A DNA stretch of 64,000 bases from Macrophomina tecta (lineage: Eukaryota; Ascomycota; Dothideomycetes; Botryosphaeriales; Botryosphaeriaceae), in contig JAKSGN010000035.1 in NCBI GenBank assembly GCA_024180945.1, positions 2,294,001-2,358,000 on the forward strand. Direction: 5' to 3'. The number at the start of each line of letters is the position of its first letter. The first letter of the stretch is position 1. The notes under the pieces are model-generated. The model saw only the letters and a list, made by a program, of their open reading frames with translations. It did not search any database and was not told the DNA's origin. This document shows positions 34,549 through 45,493 of this stretch, one piece after another. The translations under genes and the position numbers were made by a program.

Positions 34549-34983
34549 CTACTCGTCAAAAGCCTTGGGTGCCATTTTGGCCCGCATCTCCAGTGCCTTC
34601 GCGCTGTCAACAAATTCCTGCACCTCGACCACCTGCGTGCCATCGTCGGACAGAGTGATCATCATGACGCATTCGTTCCGCCATTCCCCCTTCCCGCCCT
34701 TGAGTGTGCCTTGCATGCGGGCCGAGACCACCACCGCGTTGCGTGTGCTGTCCTCGAACACGGCCTTGGGGATCATGGCAAAGCTCTCAAACACCAAGAA
34801 GATGCCCGCTGCGTGCTGCTCAAACGATGCCTTGTCGCGCGCTGGCATGCCCAGCGACTCGGGCAGCACCTGATGTTTGAAGTCGTCCGCCAGCGGTGCT
34901 GTGAGCGTTGGCACCGACAGACTGCCGTAGCCGTCGAGGAGGTTGTGGACGGTCCGTAGGCGCTGGGATTGTTCGGTCGACAT
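34549..34983 (-). CDS. SnoaL-like (NTF2-fold) protein
   Basis: Single exon, 144 residues, one NTF2-like domain. Pattern: N-terminal helix (SQRLRTVHNLLDGYG), LADDFKHQVLP, a helix with FEQHAAGIF, and four C-terminal strands including AVVVSARMQGT and GEWRNECVMMITLSDDGTQVVEV with the VDS-x-x-x-x-E-M end. This small-protein type recurs in fungal polyketide clusters as cyclase, dehydratase or isomerase, and elsewhere with no known role. Catalytic residues cannot be assigned without a template. It lies between the DUF1772 and NmrA-like genes and shares the 496-base divergent region with the latter. Confidence 0.72.
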   Translation of the reverse strand: MSTEQSQRLRTVHNLLDGYGSLSVPTLTAPLADDFKHQVLPESLGMPARDKASFEQHAAGIFLVFESFAMIPKAVFEDSTRNAVVVSARMQGTLKGGKGEWRNECVMMITLSDDGTQVVEVQEFVDSAKALEMRAKMAPKAFDE

Positions 34984-35479
34984 GATGCCAGAGGAGAGGT
35001 TGTTGCGAGACGCTGCTAATGCAGAGAGCGACTTTCGACGGTGCTAGGCGGGATCAAAAGACGCGTCGTTGTGGAGGTCGTGCCATCCCTTCACGGCCTC
35101 CGCTCTTCAACCCTTTTCATCGCCTTCTCGCCGTAAAAACAAACTCGCCGCTACGGACATATTGCCTGCAGGTTTCGGGTCTCCATTGAGGTTGAAGGCG
35201 TTCACATAACGGGCGGCAGCCCCGGCATGACGGATTTCCCTACGGAGAGCCGACGCTTACTCGACTTGGCCGGCCGGCCAGCCATCGCCCAGCCCAGCCG
35301 TCCGGACGACGTCTAGACACTGCGCCCTCCATTTCCACAGTCGCCCGGTCCGCCATGCCCTCTCCTGACTATTTGCCGCCCCCTCTTCAGTCAAATACAA
35401 TTTCCTCGCGCTTCTGGGCGGTCCCTTGAACCCACGCGGCACCACTCCATCCACCCAATCCCCGTCTCCCACCCACAGC
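34984..35479. promoter_or_regulatory. Divergent promoter between SnoaL-like and NmrA-like genes
   Basis: 496 bases between divergent ATGs at 34983 and 35480. No clear TATA box or operator was identified. Confidence 0.45.
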
Positions 35480-36409
35480 ATGTCCCAGGCCATACTCGTC
35501 ACCGGTGCCACCGGCAACCAAGGCGGCGCCGTCATCGACGCCCTCCTCTCGCAAAAGCGCAACGACCTCACCATCCTCGCCGTCACCCGCGATGCCAGCT
35601 CCGCCAGCGCCAAGCGCCTGGCCAACAAATCCCCCACCATCAAGCTCGTCCAAGGCAACCTCGACAACGTCCCCGCCCTCTTCGACGCCGCCGCCCAAGC
35701 CGCCGCGCCCGCTCCCATCTGGGGCGTCTACAGCGTGCAGATCTCCATGGGCCGCGGCGTGACGCTCGAGAGCGAAGTGCACCAAGGCACCTCGCTGATC
35801 GACGCGAGCATCGCGCGGGGCGTCTCGCACTTCGTCTACAGCAGCGTCGAGCGGGGCGGCGACGCCGCATCGTGGGACAACCCGACGCCGGTCCCGCACT
35901 TCCAGAGCAAGCAGCGCATCGAGCAGCACCTGCGCAGCGCCGCCGCCGGCACCGCCATGTCCTGGACCGTCCTGCGCCCCGTCGCCTTCATGGACAACCT
36001 CACGCCCGGCCTGCCCACCAAGCTCTTCCTCACCGCCCTGCGCGATACCCTCGGCGCGAAACCCATGCAGTGGGTCGCCGTCGCCGACATTGGCGCCTTT
36101 GCCGCCCTGGCGTTCGCCAACCCGGACGAGTGGCGCGACAGGGCGATTGGGCTGGCGGGCGACGAACTGACGTTCGAGGAGCTGAGCGAGAGGTTCGAGA
36201 AGGCGACCGGCTATCCGGCCCCCGTGTCGTACTCGTTCCTGGGGAACACGCTCATGTACATGGTCACCGAGGTGAATCTGATGATCGGCTGGTTCGCGTC
36301 AGACGGGTACAGGGCCGATATTGGGAAGTGCAGGCAGGCGCATCCGAAGCTGCTGGACCTTGAGACGTGGTTGGTGAAGAAGAGCTTGTTCGAGACGCGG
36401 GAGAATTGA
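35480..36409 (+). CDS. NmrA-like NAD(P)-binding oxidoreductase
   Basis: Single exon, 309 residues; the start is placed at MSQAILVTGATGNQGG because 18 codons upstream in frame are unconserved Pro/Ser/Thr. TGATGNQGG is the NmrA-type nucleotide-binding loop, followed by VTRDASSAS where an Arg after the second strand favours NADP(H). YSSVERGG, W-D-N-P, HFQSKQRIE and a W-T-V-L-R-P strand match fungal NmrA-like and isoflavone-reductase-like proteins of the atypical SDR group. Some are redox sensors regulating transcription; others are reductases in secondary metabolism. Given its position in a tailoring gene run, a reductase role is more likely. No membrane segments. Confidence 0.82.
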   Translation: MSQAILVTGATGNQGGAVIDALLSQKRNDLTILAVTRDASSASAKRLANKSPTIKLVQGNLDNVPALFDAAAQAAAPAPIWGVYSVQISMGRGVTLESEVHQGTSLIDASIARGVSHFVYSSVERGGDAASWDNPTPVPHFQSKQRIEQHLRSAAAGTAMSWTVLRPVAFMDNLTPGLPTKLFLTALRDTLGAKPMQWVAVADIGAFAALAFANPDEWRDRAIGLAGDELTFEELSERFEKATGYPAPVSYSFLGNTLMYMVTEVNLMIGWFASDGYRADIGKCRQAHPKLLDLETWLVKKSLFETREN

Positions 36410-36595
36410 TTGGACGGGAGGAAGTAATCGCGTTGCCTGTTTTCCCGGCGTTTTCACTGTGAATTTTCGGAAGGGGCGGCAATATAGCGCGCGTCTGGCC
36501 GGCTCTTAAGCAAAGATACTTAAAATCATAGCGCTCTCTACACACCCCATCCACCCCATCCACCCGCCCACGAACCCCAATCAATCCAGCCCCCC

Positions 36596-36899
36596 TCAAT
36601 TGTACGTACACTTCGGCGCCGTCGCCGCCTCTTTGGGCACGATGACCGCGTCGAAGATGTTGCACTCGGGTGTCGTCGGCAGCGCGCCCGGCTGCACCGA
36701 CACGATCCACTCGTCGAAGTTGCTGCGCGGGCACGCCTGGAAGCCCGCGCCGCGGAACTGCAGCAGCTTGTCGTCCCAGTGCACGATCTGCCGGAAGCCC
36801 GTCGGCACCTGCTCTTCCGCAGGCGCCGCGCCCGGGGCCGCGACTTGCAGGTTCTGGCCGTTGGTGCCGACGTAGACTGTTTTTTTGTTCATTTTGCGT

Positions 36900-36942
<43 letters not shown>

Positions 36943-37309
36943 TTTCTTTCTATTACTTGGTTTATAAACAGGAGGAGGAAGAAACAGGGGCGGCGGGGAG
37001 GGGGCGGATGGAAAAATGCTCACTCGTTTGCGCATTGCCCCCAGGGTTGTACGTCGTCAGCCCGATCAGGAACTGCGTGAATGTCGTCGCCTCGTACTTG
37101 ACGCCGTCCGTGCAGTTGGCTTCCGACGCCGTGTTGACCGCGAGGAAGCCGTTCTTCGCCACGATGGGCTTGCCGTCGATGGCGGTCTCGTTGGAGAAGA
37201 CGCGCAGCTCAAAGACGGAGACGTCGACATTGGGGTCGGGCTTAGTCTGCGCCAGCACCAGGGTCGAGGCGCTGAGGAGTGTCGTGGTGAGGAGGGCTTT
37301 GAGGTACAT
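36596..37309 (-). CDS. Small secreted Cys-containing protein, unknown
   Basis: Two exons, 37309-37024 and 36876-36596, giving 188 residues. Signal peptide MYLKALLTTTLLSASTLVLA, then a single domain with four cysteines (contexts EANCTDG, QACPRSN, PECNIF, PKCTYN), enough for two disulfides, and one N-x-T site. The pattern SVFELRVFSNETAIDGKPIVAKNG opens with beta strands. No GPI tail. The 147-nt intron holds a pure TC microsatellite. I do not recognise the family; similar small secreted proteins are common in plant-associated and saprotrophic Dothideomycetes. Confidence 0.72.
36903..36941. repeat. (TC)19 microsatellite inside an intron
   Basis: About 19 uninterrupted TC units within the intron of the small secreted protein gene; on the coding strand it reads (GA)n and lies between donor and branch region. 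Length likely varies between strains. Confidence 0.9.
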
Positions 37310-39220
37310 GGTGGTGCTGTGATTGGTTGGTGTGGCCGGATAATGAGGGTGTGCGTGTGAGTGGCTGTTATGCTTCCTGGGGGGGAACACGGAATCTTGG
37401 CTCCTTGAAACACGGTTACGTGCAGCTAAGCGTTGTTTATGTACTTCTGCAGATTGCGGGGATAATATCAGAATTTCGGCGTGATCCCGCAATACGAGCG
37501 GTGTAACCAAGAATAGCTTTTAAGCTTCAGTCAATTACTCCATCGGGGCCCGAGATTTCCGGCGCTGCCAGCTCACCTGCAGCACAGACTACTTATTTAC
37601 CTCGCTTTCACGACCTCGCTCGCAGATTCCAAATTCTCCTACGGACATTGCGGCCAAATCCTGCTGATGTTACTTCTTGTCTGTGTTCACATCGGGCAGT
37701 AATAAAGCTGATTTTCTTCTGGAGGAAGTAACCAGGCGGCGACCAGAGGAAGAGAATATAAATTGTTGAATAACACGGTAGAGACTGGCGCAAGCACAAT
37801 CAGATTTCGATTGCAAGCTTCGACGAGGACACAATTATTCCATAGTCCCTCGCCGTCCCGCGGAGAGATGGGACTGCCTTTCTGACGAACGCGGGTGAAG
37901 AGCAAAGATAAAAAAGAGCATGTCAAATTCTTACCTCCAAGTGTGAGTAAGACTTACCAGCCGCGAGAATGTACCAAGTATTCATCGAACTCGTCTCTTA
38001 CCATGTGCCTTTCGTCTCTGGAAGTCCATCGTCTTAAATGACTCTCAGAACCTCATGTGATTGTGATGACAGAGATCTACCACTGCTCGGCCGGCTTTCG
38101 GCCTTCTCGTGTCTTGCGTCATCTGAGAATCGCCGGTACGGTGTGCTGGATTTTGTTAACGTAGCCAAGGAACAGATGGTACACCTCTCAATAGAAGGCT
38201 CATGGAGAGCGCAAGGCAATTGCACTTAGTGGCCTTACCTGGTCTCTGAATTCAATCTCGTAGCCGACGTCTTGCCGAACCCGGCAGCATCTTCTCAAGG
38301 CACTGCGCCCGTCACATCTCTTACCCTTCATCCTGAACAGCTCGCAACGCTACCCCTTTTCCAACAGATATCCAGCCTCTGTGCGCCCACCTAGCCCGAG
38401 CTACTGCTACGTATGCATCCTTGTTGTGCAACCCAGGCTGACGACGACATGTTCAACTCGGCGGCGACGATTGCAAAGGTATATCTGCTGCTGCTCCTGA
38501 TTGTGGAATGCAGCTTGTCAAATAACGCTGCCGCGCCTGCGATTTTTGGCGCGCTCTTGGCGATGGAGGATGAGGATGAACCAGAGGACATGTCTCTGAG
38601 TTTTCCCCGCCCACCGCATCTTCGGTCCTATCTCGGTCAGGCGTCGAAATCAGGGGAAGGGGGGGGGGGGAGAGAGAAAGAAAATGAATGACAGAGACAT
38701 TTTCGAATGGAGTTTTGAATATGCATCGAATATATCGAACGAATAAGCTGGTGTGGAAGGTGGACTGCGAAGCGCAAAGTTGCTGCATCGTCCTGTAGAC
38801 CAGACTCCGTATATGAGCATTAGTGGCCAAAATTGATGTGGCTGAGCTGTGGAAGCCCCGGCAGAAATGCAAGGTACAGCACGATTAGAGAATATTTCTG
38901 GAAAATCAACTAGAATGTGTGGATTGAGTGGATTGAGTGGTATTAAGCATTGGAGCGAGCGAGCGAGCCGTCGGCCGACGACGTCGGGCCGCAGTCAAGG
39001 CCCGAGCAAGCCATTGTTCGGACGCTCGGGACCAGCGAATTGTGCGGCCCGGTGCCCGTATCCAACCACGCCGGCCATGGATTCGCATCGAGTCCCGATG
39101 CCGCATTAAACAAGCTGCCTCATGACCTTGAGCATTCCGCTGCGTCTTGGACCTATGGACGGCCCTCTCCGCACATAATCTTTCTTCCCCCATCCTTCTT
39201 CCATTTTCACATATCGAGAA
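37310..39220. other. Intergenic region, no supported gene
   Basis: 1.9 kb between divergent genes. Frames such as 38413-38691 and 38950-39342 have no motif. The last few hundred bases should hold the promoter of the DHA1 transporter. Confidence 0.55.
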
Positions 39221-40966
39221 ATGGATCTCCTCCAGCGCCTCCGCAAACACGTCCTGAGAGATTCTCTCCCAGTCACAGTACTCGAATGGCCGTATCCAGG
39301 CGCCGGCACGCCAGAAGATCCGTACAGAGTAACGTGGATTGAGAGCGATCCAGCAAATCCATACAACCTATCCACAACTCGCAAGTGGCTTATCACCACC
39401 CTCACCGGCATCCAGGTGCTCGCCGTCACCTTCGCCTCGAGTGCCTACAGCGGTGCTATCACCGAGATCAAAGCACAGTTCGGCGTCAGCACCGTCGTCG
39501 TCACGTTGGGCATATCACTCTTCGTGCTAGGATTCGCACTGGGGCCGTTGATCTGGGCGCCGATGAGCGAGGTATACGGGCGAAAGTACGTCGTCGGTCG
39601 AATCAGTCATAGCTTCCCCCTCCCCCTCCCCTCACCGCGAAAGAAATGCTTTTCCGACTAACCCAGAGCACAAACCCACAGACTCATCTTCCTCATCTCC
39701 TTCGGCGCCATGACGGCCTTCGACATCGGCGCCGCCTTCGCCCCTTCCTTCGCCGCCCTCGCCATCCTGCGCTTCCTCGCCGGCGCACTCGGCTCCGCCA
39801 TCATGGCCACCTTCGGCGGCGTCATCGCCGACATCTTCGCGCCGTCCGACCGCGGCATCGCCGTCTCACTGCTCGCCCTGGCGCCCGGCATGGGCCCCGT
39901 GCTCGGGCCCATCGCGGGGGGCTTCCTGGGCGAGGCGGGCGGCTGGCGCTGGGTGCTCCGGATGATCGCCATCTTCGCGGGCGCGGTGCTGGTGGCCAGC
40001 GCGGCCGCCGTGCCCGAGACGTACGCGCCCGTGCTGCTGCGGCGGCGGGCGGCGCGGCTGTGCGCTGCGAAGGGAGCCTGCTACCGCAGCGAGCGCGACC
40101 TCGCCGACGGCGCCGAGAAGACGCTGGCGCGGGAGCTGCAGACCAGCCTCGGCCGGCCCTGGGTCCTGCTCGCGGTCGAGCCGATCGTGCTGCTGCTGAG
40201 CGTGTACGTCGCCATCGTGTACGGCACGCTGTACATGCTCTTCGCCGCGTTTCCGGTCGTCTTCCAGGTGCACCGCGGCTGGTCGGCGGGCGTCAGCGGA
40301 CTGGCGTTTGTCGGTGTGGCGGTGGGCATGTTGGTGGCGACGCTGTGGGCTATTGTCGACAACGGCCGGTATGCGCGGCTGTGTGTCAAGCATGGCGGCA
40401 TGCCGCCCCCGGAGACCCGGCTCCCGTTGACCATGGTCGGAGGCGTGGCGCTGCCGGTTGGCTTGTTCTGGTTCGCATGGACCAACTATGACAGCATTCA
40501 CTGGATCGTGCCCATCATCGCGGGCGGCTTCATCGGCCTGGGCATCACCTTCATTCTCATCAGGTAAGTGCCGCCCCTGTTCCTATGAATGCAGTGAACG
40601 GTTGCTAATACGGAGTTCAGCCTGATCAATTACCTGGTCGACTCGTACACCATCTTCGCTGCGTCCGTGTTGGCTGCCAACAACGCCCTTCGCTCCGTGT
40701 TCGCAGCCGCCTTCCCGCTCTTCACGCCCGCCATGTACGACAACCTTGGGGTGCACTGGGCGTCATCCGTGCCGGCCTTCCTGGCGCTTGCATGCGCGCC
40801 TTTGCCGTTCCTCTTCCACAAGTACGGGGCGGCCATTCGGCACAAGTGCAAATATGCCGCGGAGTCCGCAGCCTTCGTTGAGAAGATGAAGGAGAGGGCC
40901 AGAGCAGAGCCTTCTATGGCTGAGACGTCGAGTGAAAAGGATAGCGATGTTGAGGCTGCGAAGTGA
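39221..40966 (+). CDS. MFS drug:H+ antiporter, DHA1 family
   Basis: Three exons, 39221-39585, 39682-40563 and 40621-40966, giving 530 residues with twelve expected helices. The N-terminus has the family pattern [14 protein letters not shown] before helix 1; SEVYGRK forms the loop 2-3 signature, completed across the first splice junction; helix 4 carries [10 protein letters not shown] and helix 5 [20 protein letters not shown], the antiporter motif C of DHA1 exporters (polyamine, fluconazole and benomyl-type). A charged cytoplasmic tail ends the protein. Probably exports a toxic compound or metabolite across the plasma membrane. It stands tail-to-tail with the Zn2Cys6 gene and may serve the metabolite of the neighbouring tailoring genes. 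Confidence 0.87.
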
Positions 40967-41279
40967 TGTGAGAGGTGGTGATGATCGAATATGTGGGGGG
41001 GTGAAACAAGTAACTACCCGTGGGAGAAAAGTGATGGAGCGCATAAACCCAAGGGTAGAGGGATGCTTCAGCCATCCAATTGCACGGTACCTGCTTGTGC
41101 CTCCCATATAAGTATGTAGCGGGAGGTGGACTGGGATCTTCAAAGTAGTTCAGTTATCCGGTTAAGCAGTCAATGATCTGCACGCTCCTTGCGATATGAG
41201 TTCATGTCGGCAAGGTGTTCTCTTAGATTTAGAGTGTGCTTGCGTCCAACATGCTCAACAGAAAGCACTTTAAAACGTC
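40967..41279. other. Convergent 3' region
   Basis: 313 bases between the convergent stops of the transporter and regulator genes; nothing recognised. Confidence 0.6.
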
Positions 41280-43485
41280 TCAAATGGCTGGGCCTGAGTC
41301 TGACGGATTAGTGAATCCCTGAAACTCGAACCACATCACATCGTCAGGAAATGCAAGGCTGGAAAACTCCTCGCCAAATGCCGCCAGATCTATGGGAAGG
41401 GCTGGGCCAGCACCAGCCGAGTCCATTCCATGAAGAGTTTCCAAGCTCTCGCTCGTGCCTGCACTGGTCTCCAATCCGGCGCTGGTTGGCACCACGCCTC
41501 CGTCGACACTCATCCGGCTTCCCGACATCTTATTGGCGGATGTACTCTGCAACAGCGCAGCGGCAGATAACGGGCTCTCCGGTTGCAGAGAATGGCACGT
41601 CTGGTCCTTCCACGCTTGGCCACCTGTTTCCGCCCGGCGCCGCTGCAGCTGCGTCTCCCTCAACTGCTTGGCGCGGTCCAAGAGGCTCTGAACGGGATCT
41701 ACTAGCCTGCGCATCCGCGGCTGGAGGGAGCCGCCTCTGGAAGGGAGCTGCGCGGCCATGACGACATGCCACGCTCTCTCAGCCAGCGCATCTTCCCTGC
41801 CATCACACAGCTGCAGAAGAACAAGCACGAGTATCTGAAGCAGGGTGTCGGTCCGGATGCTGGCATTGCGGCCCGCGTCGATGGCGTCGGCGGCGAGGGC
41901 GTACCATGACTCGAGCGCCTCGAGACAGGCTTCGAACAGCCTGTCCCTGGTGTCTTGCGGCAGGCCTGGGCCACGCCCCTGCGGCCTGAAGGGGCGGTGC
42001 AACAGCAGCAAGCACCTGCAATGGAGGAAGCGGAACAGCGCGCGGTTGCATCGCAGCAGCGAGTCGTGGCGCGCCCCCTTGGTCAAGTAGGCTTCCTCCA
42101 CCTTCGCCACGAAGGCCGCGAGGCGGGAGCATCTCTGCTGATACACGACTGGCGCCTGGGACGGCCGGGTGTGGGACATGTGGCGCAGCATGTCGAAAGT
42201 CTCGCCCGACATCAGCGTCGCGGTCATCTCGGTGCAGCCCTTGCGCGGAGGCGGCAGCGCGGGCATGTCCGGGGCGAGGTCGTCGTCGCGCACGTTCAGC
42301 GGCATGCGCGTGTCGAAGGCGAGGTCCATCAGCGACGACTCAGCGCAGCGTGCCTCGGCGATCTGAACGTCGAGTAAGCACAGCTGCCACCACGCGCGGC
42401 GGCGCATCTCGGCGGCGAAAGGCGAGATGCTGTTGCCGGCGTCGTGATGCAGGCCCATGTGCTGCGCGACGCGGATGGCGAGCCCCATCAGCGTCCACAG
42501 CTCCTCGGCCTCGCGGCCCCCGCGCAAGCAGCTGAGCAGTAGGATAAGTGCCTGCAGCACGGGCAGCTCCTGCGTGGCCATGAAGCGGGCCGCGCACAGC
42601 GCGCGCTGCGTGGCTGCGCGGTACCGCAGCAGCAACACGTCCCGGTCATCGCCCAGCTGGGCGACGCACTCGTCGGGCCGCAGGCTGCAGGCCACGCAGT
42701 AGCAGACGGCGAAGAAGAGCGGCTGCGCCGACACGGGCGAGGTCCGGGGGTCGAAGGCGAGGAAGTGCGGCGCGGCCGAGGGGATGTGGAGGAGCTTGAC
42801 GAAGGGGTCGACGCGCTCGACGAACTTCTGCCAGAACCAGGGGATCTTGCGGGTCGGCGGGAGGTAGACCAGCGGGTCGAAGGCTTGCTGGTCCACCTGC
42901 CAGAAGATGCTCGGTGGCTCGGGGCGTGCCGGGGCGCGACCGGTCGCCGAGCCGTCGTCGTCGTCGTCGTCGTCGTCGTCCTCTTCGGCGTGCTCGACGG
43001 TCACGACGCGGCGGCTTTCGGGCTGGCAGCAAGTGTAAGCAGTGGCTGGCCGTCGGCGGGTGTCTGCAATGAGTACGTGCCTCGGAATGCAGCCTGGCTG
43101 TCAAGTCGTTACTGAACCATATGCTCCTGTCCTTGCGCACCTCCAGACGGCCGAAGCTCTCGCTTAGCTGGCTGATGGCATCGGAAGCCTCGATGCTCCC
43201 ACGCGTCGGCTCGGTGGCGTTGCCACTGCTGGGCGTCGGTGATGCAGAGGGCGGCTGGTCCCGGCCAGCCAAACCTGCGATCACTCCTTCAAGCGTGCGC
43301 AGCCGTTCCAGCAGCTCCCTCTGCTGGCTTGGCCGGCTCTTCCGCCGCCGAGGCTGCAGGGGAAGGTAAAGACAGTCCATGCGCAGGCGCGCACAGTTGG
43401 CGCAGGGATGGCTTTTGTCGCATCGTACCTTGCGTCTTCGACATGCGGCGCACGCAATGGCCGGGGGCTTTGGAGAGGGCGGCAT
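41280..43485 (-). CDS. Zn2Cys6 transcription factor with fungal-specific middle domain
   Basis: Two exons are proposed, 43485-43081 and 43022-41280, about 715 residues. The DNA-binding cluster CX2CX6CX5CX2CX6C spans residues 12-38, followed by a basic linker and a short coiled coil (QQRELLERLRTLEGV). The second exon starts with a run of nine Asp, then the fungal-specific transcription factor domain, with LPPTRKIPWFWQKFVERVDP and the central region MGLAIRVAQHMGLHHD. The single intron has no GT donor that keeps frame and family sequence; a GC donor (GAG|GCACGT), CTTAC branch and CAG acceptor at 43023 give phase 0. An alternative with GT at 43112 and acceptor at 43046 also keeps frame but removes conserved sequence. 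Probable local regulator of the tailoring genes, by position only. Confidence 0.82.
42954..42980 (-). repeat. Nine-copy GAC trinucleotide repeat (Asp run)
   Basis: Perfect run of nine trinucleotides encoding nine Asp between the DNA-binding part and the middle domain of the regulator. Likely length-variable. Confidence 0.85.
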
Positions 43486-44096
43486 GGGTTTCTGCTGTTG
43501 CGGGGGGGCGGTGGGTTGAGGGATGGCGTCGGCGTGCTGCTAAGGTGGTACAGATGGAAATTGCCAAGAGATGTCCGACTGCCGAGGCTCCCGCAGCAAC
43601 GCACCAATAGAGTCTCGCGCTCACTGGAGGAGATTCTGGAGCTGTTTGCGTGAAAATTAAATACTTCTCGTCGTTTCCCGTGGTTGGATCGGCAAAAGGG
43701 CAGCATTGCTCTCTGTTTCGCGCACTGCCATGACGTCGCGGCTCGAAGACTAAGCTTTGGATACTTAGAGTCTACTAGAGCTAAAAAAAAAAAACACCTG
43801 AGCCGCTTGAATTACATACTTTGTAACTATTGTCTTTGCGAATACTTTTCTATGGCCACGGTACTACTACCCAACAGTATTGGCAAGCATGCATTCCCAG
43901 GTAGGGGCAGTGGACAAGGAACGGAAGCCACCCATAAGAACTATTTCAGTCTCAGTATATACACTAAACACGAACGCTAGACGCTTCTTTGACTATTTTC
44001 TATAGCAGAGTATGTGGTATCTCGGTTCTCGCTATGCATTTGACTCTACATCTGAGTCTTTGACCGTGCCGCACCCACCACCCAATACATAACAAC
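43486..44096. other. Intergenic region
   Basis: 611 bases holding the regulator's promoter and the 3' flank of the RNase-like gene. A run of 12 A occurs near 43785. No supported frame. Confidence 0.55.
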
Positions 44097-44646
44097 TCAA
44101 GCACATAGAGTAAACTGCCTGTTCGCCATGTGATACATATTGCCCGCATGATTCTGCTGATTGCACCGGGCTCCCGGTGTCCACGAGATAACGCACCGCG
44201 CCGCACCAGGACTCACTATCGCGACACAGAGCATCAGCATCGCGTATTGCACCACGTGGTGGTTTTTGAGATATTGCTTACCCCTGCCCGGATACTCGCC
44301 GCCCCGCACAAGGGGGAACGAGCGGTACTCCCTGCCGACCGGGCGCAGGTGGACGCCCTCGAAGTTGCTGAAGAAGTGCGGGAAATTGTTGGTCGGGTTG
44401 AGGGATGGGACGCTAGTGCCCGCCCGCGAATGCCGGCAGTTTGCCAGGGTGCAGGCCTCGACGTCGGCGGAAGTGTAGGAAACGCCGTTGCAGCGCGAGC
44501 CCGAGATCTGGCGCGGTTCGAGGTCGACGGGGGAGGCGAGCGTCGCGCTGGCCGTGAGGGCGGCTACGAGGAAGGACTGCGCCGGTTAGCCCCGGAATAG
44601 AGAGGATGAGATGAGCGGGACATGATGTTACCTTGAAGGAAACCAT
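44097..44646 (-). CDS. Secreted RNase T1/N1-like protein with altered active site
   Basis: Three exons, 44646-44632 (only 15 coding bases), 44576-44282 and 44215-44097, giving 142 residues. A signal peptide runs across the first junction (MVSFK joined to SFLVAALTASATLAS). The fold pattern of guanyl-specific fungal RNases is visible: CNGVSYTSADVEAC, then NNFPHFFSNFEG, SPGAAR and QNHAGN. Compared with RNase T1 by motif, the histidine of the NYPHxYxNxEG segment is kept (H72) with the preceding Tyr replaced by Phe (F70); Arg of SPGADR is kept (R110) and the final His is kept (H126). The catalytic Glu expected in the Y-E-W/F-P segment is not obvious; the region reads GREYRSFP. Activity may be reduced or absent, as in RNase-like secreted effectors, but this is inference. 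Six cysteines. Confidence 0.75.
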
Positions 44647-45378
44647 TGTCGAAACTGCTCTTTTGGAACAGAAAGAGATACTGTGATGATGTTGTCTAAT
44701 GATGACGTCTAACGGACGAGACGAGCAATGAACTTATACCTTTCTACCATCCCCACGAAATTGCAGGGCCATGAGCACAAATGGATATTTATCAATGGAA
44801 GGCGATTCCCAGATCTTGTGATTGCTGGCGGATATCACGGAAATTGGAAACAAGAGCAGCTGACTGTCGGTAGACGGGGTTGCCGTGGCCGCCAAGGACG
44901 TTACGAATCCATCTTCTGAGGAGAACATACGATCTGTTTGATTGTTCTCCAGGTGACCCAGTGAGTATAGGCAGTCCTTGCATGCCGGACTTGGAAGCAG
45001 CTCCACAGGATCACAGCACGGCTAGTGCACGAAAGACTACCCAGAACGCTGAGAAACAATGCACTATATATTGATTACAGGGTGTGGGCCTTGCGCACAT
45101 TTCGTAGCCAATTCCTCTACAGTGTGCACCTAGTTAACCCAGTTCAGTAAGCTCAGTTTAGGATACAAGGTCATCTACCTATTCGGGTAAGAAACGTTGA
45201 AACAACAAACGGCGAATGCTAAGGCGCACGAGGCACAGACAAATATATCGGCCGTTTCGCAACAACGCTGCGCATGCGGATGTCAGACTTGGCAGCGCTA
45301 GGCTACTCTGTTAGTTTTTAAGAGTTACCCTGCTCTAAGAACGATACAGTCACGCCGGAAGGTGCGCAAGCAGCCTCC
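44647..45378. other. Divergent upstream region
   Basis: Region between the RNase-like gene and the next small secreted protein gene. No frame with motifs. Confidence 0.55.
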
Positions 45379-45384
45379 TATAAA
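45379..45384 (+). promoter_or_regulatory. TATA box of the small secreted protein gene
   Basis: TATAAA 115 bases before the ATG at 45494. Confidence 0.45.
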
Positions 45385-45493
45385 TGGTGTTTCTCACGTC
45401 CGTCTAGATTCATTATCACCGCCAGCAGTTTCAGCTTCAGCTTCACACTCATTTCTCAACCTTCCAACTCAATCACTTACTCATCACCTCAAG

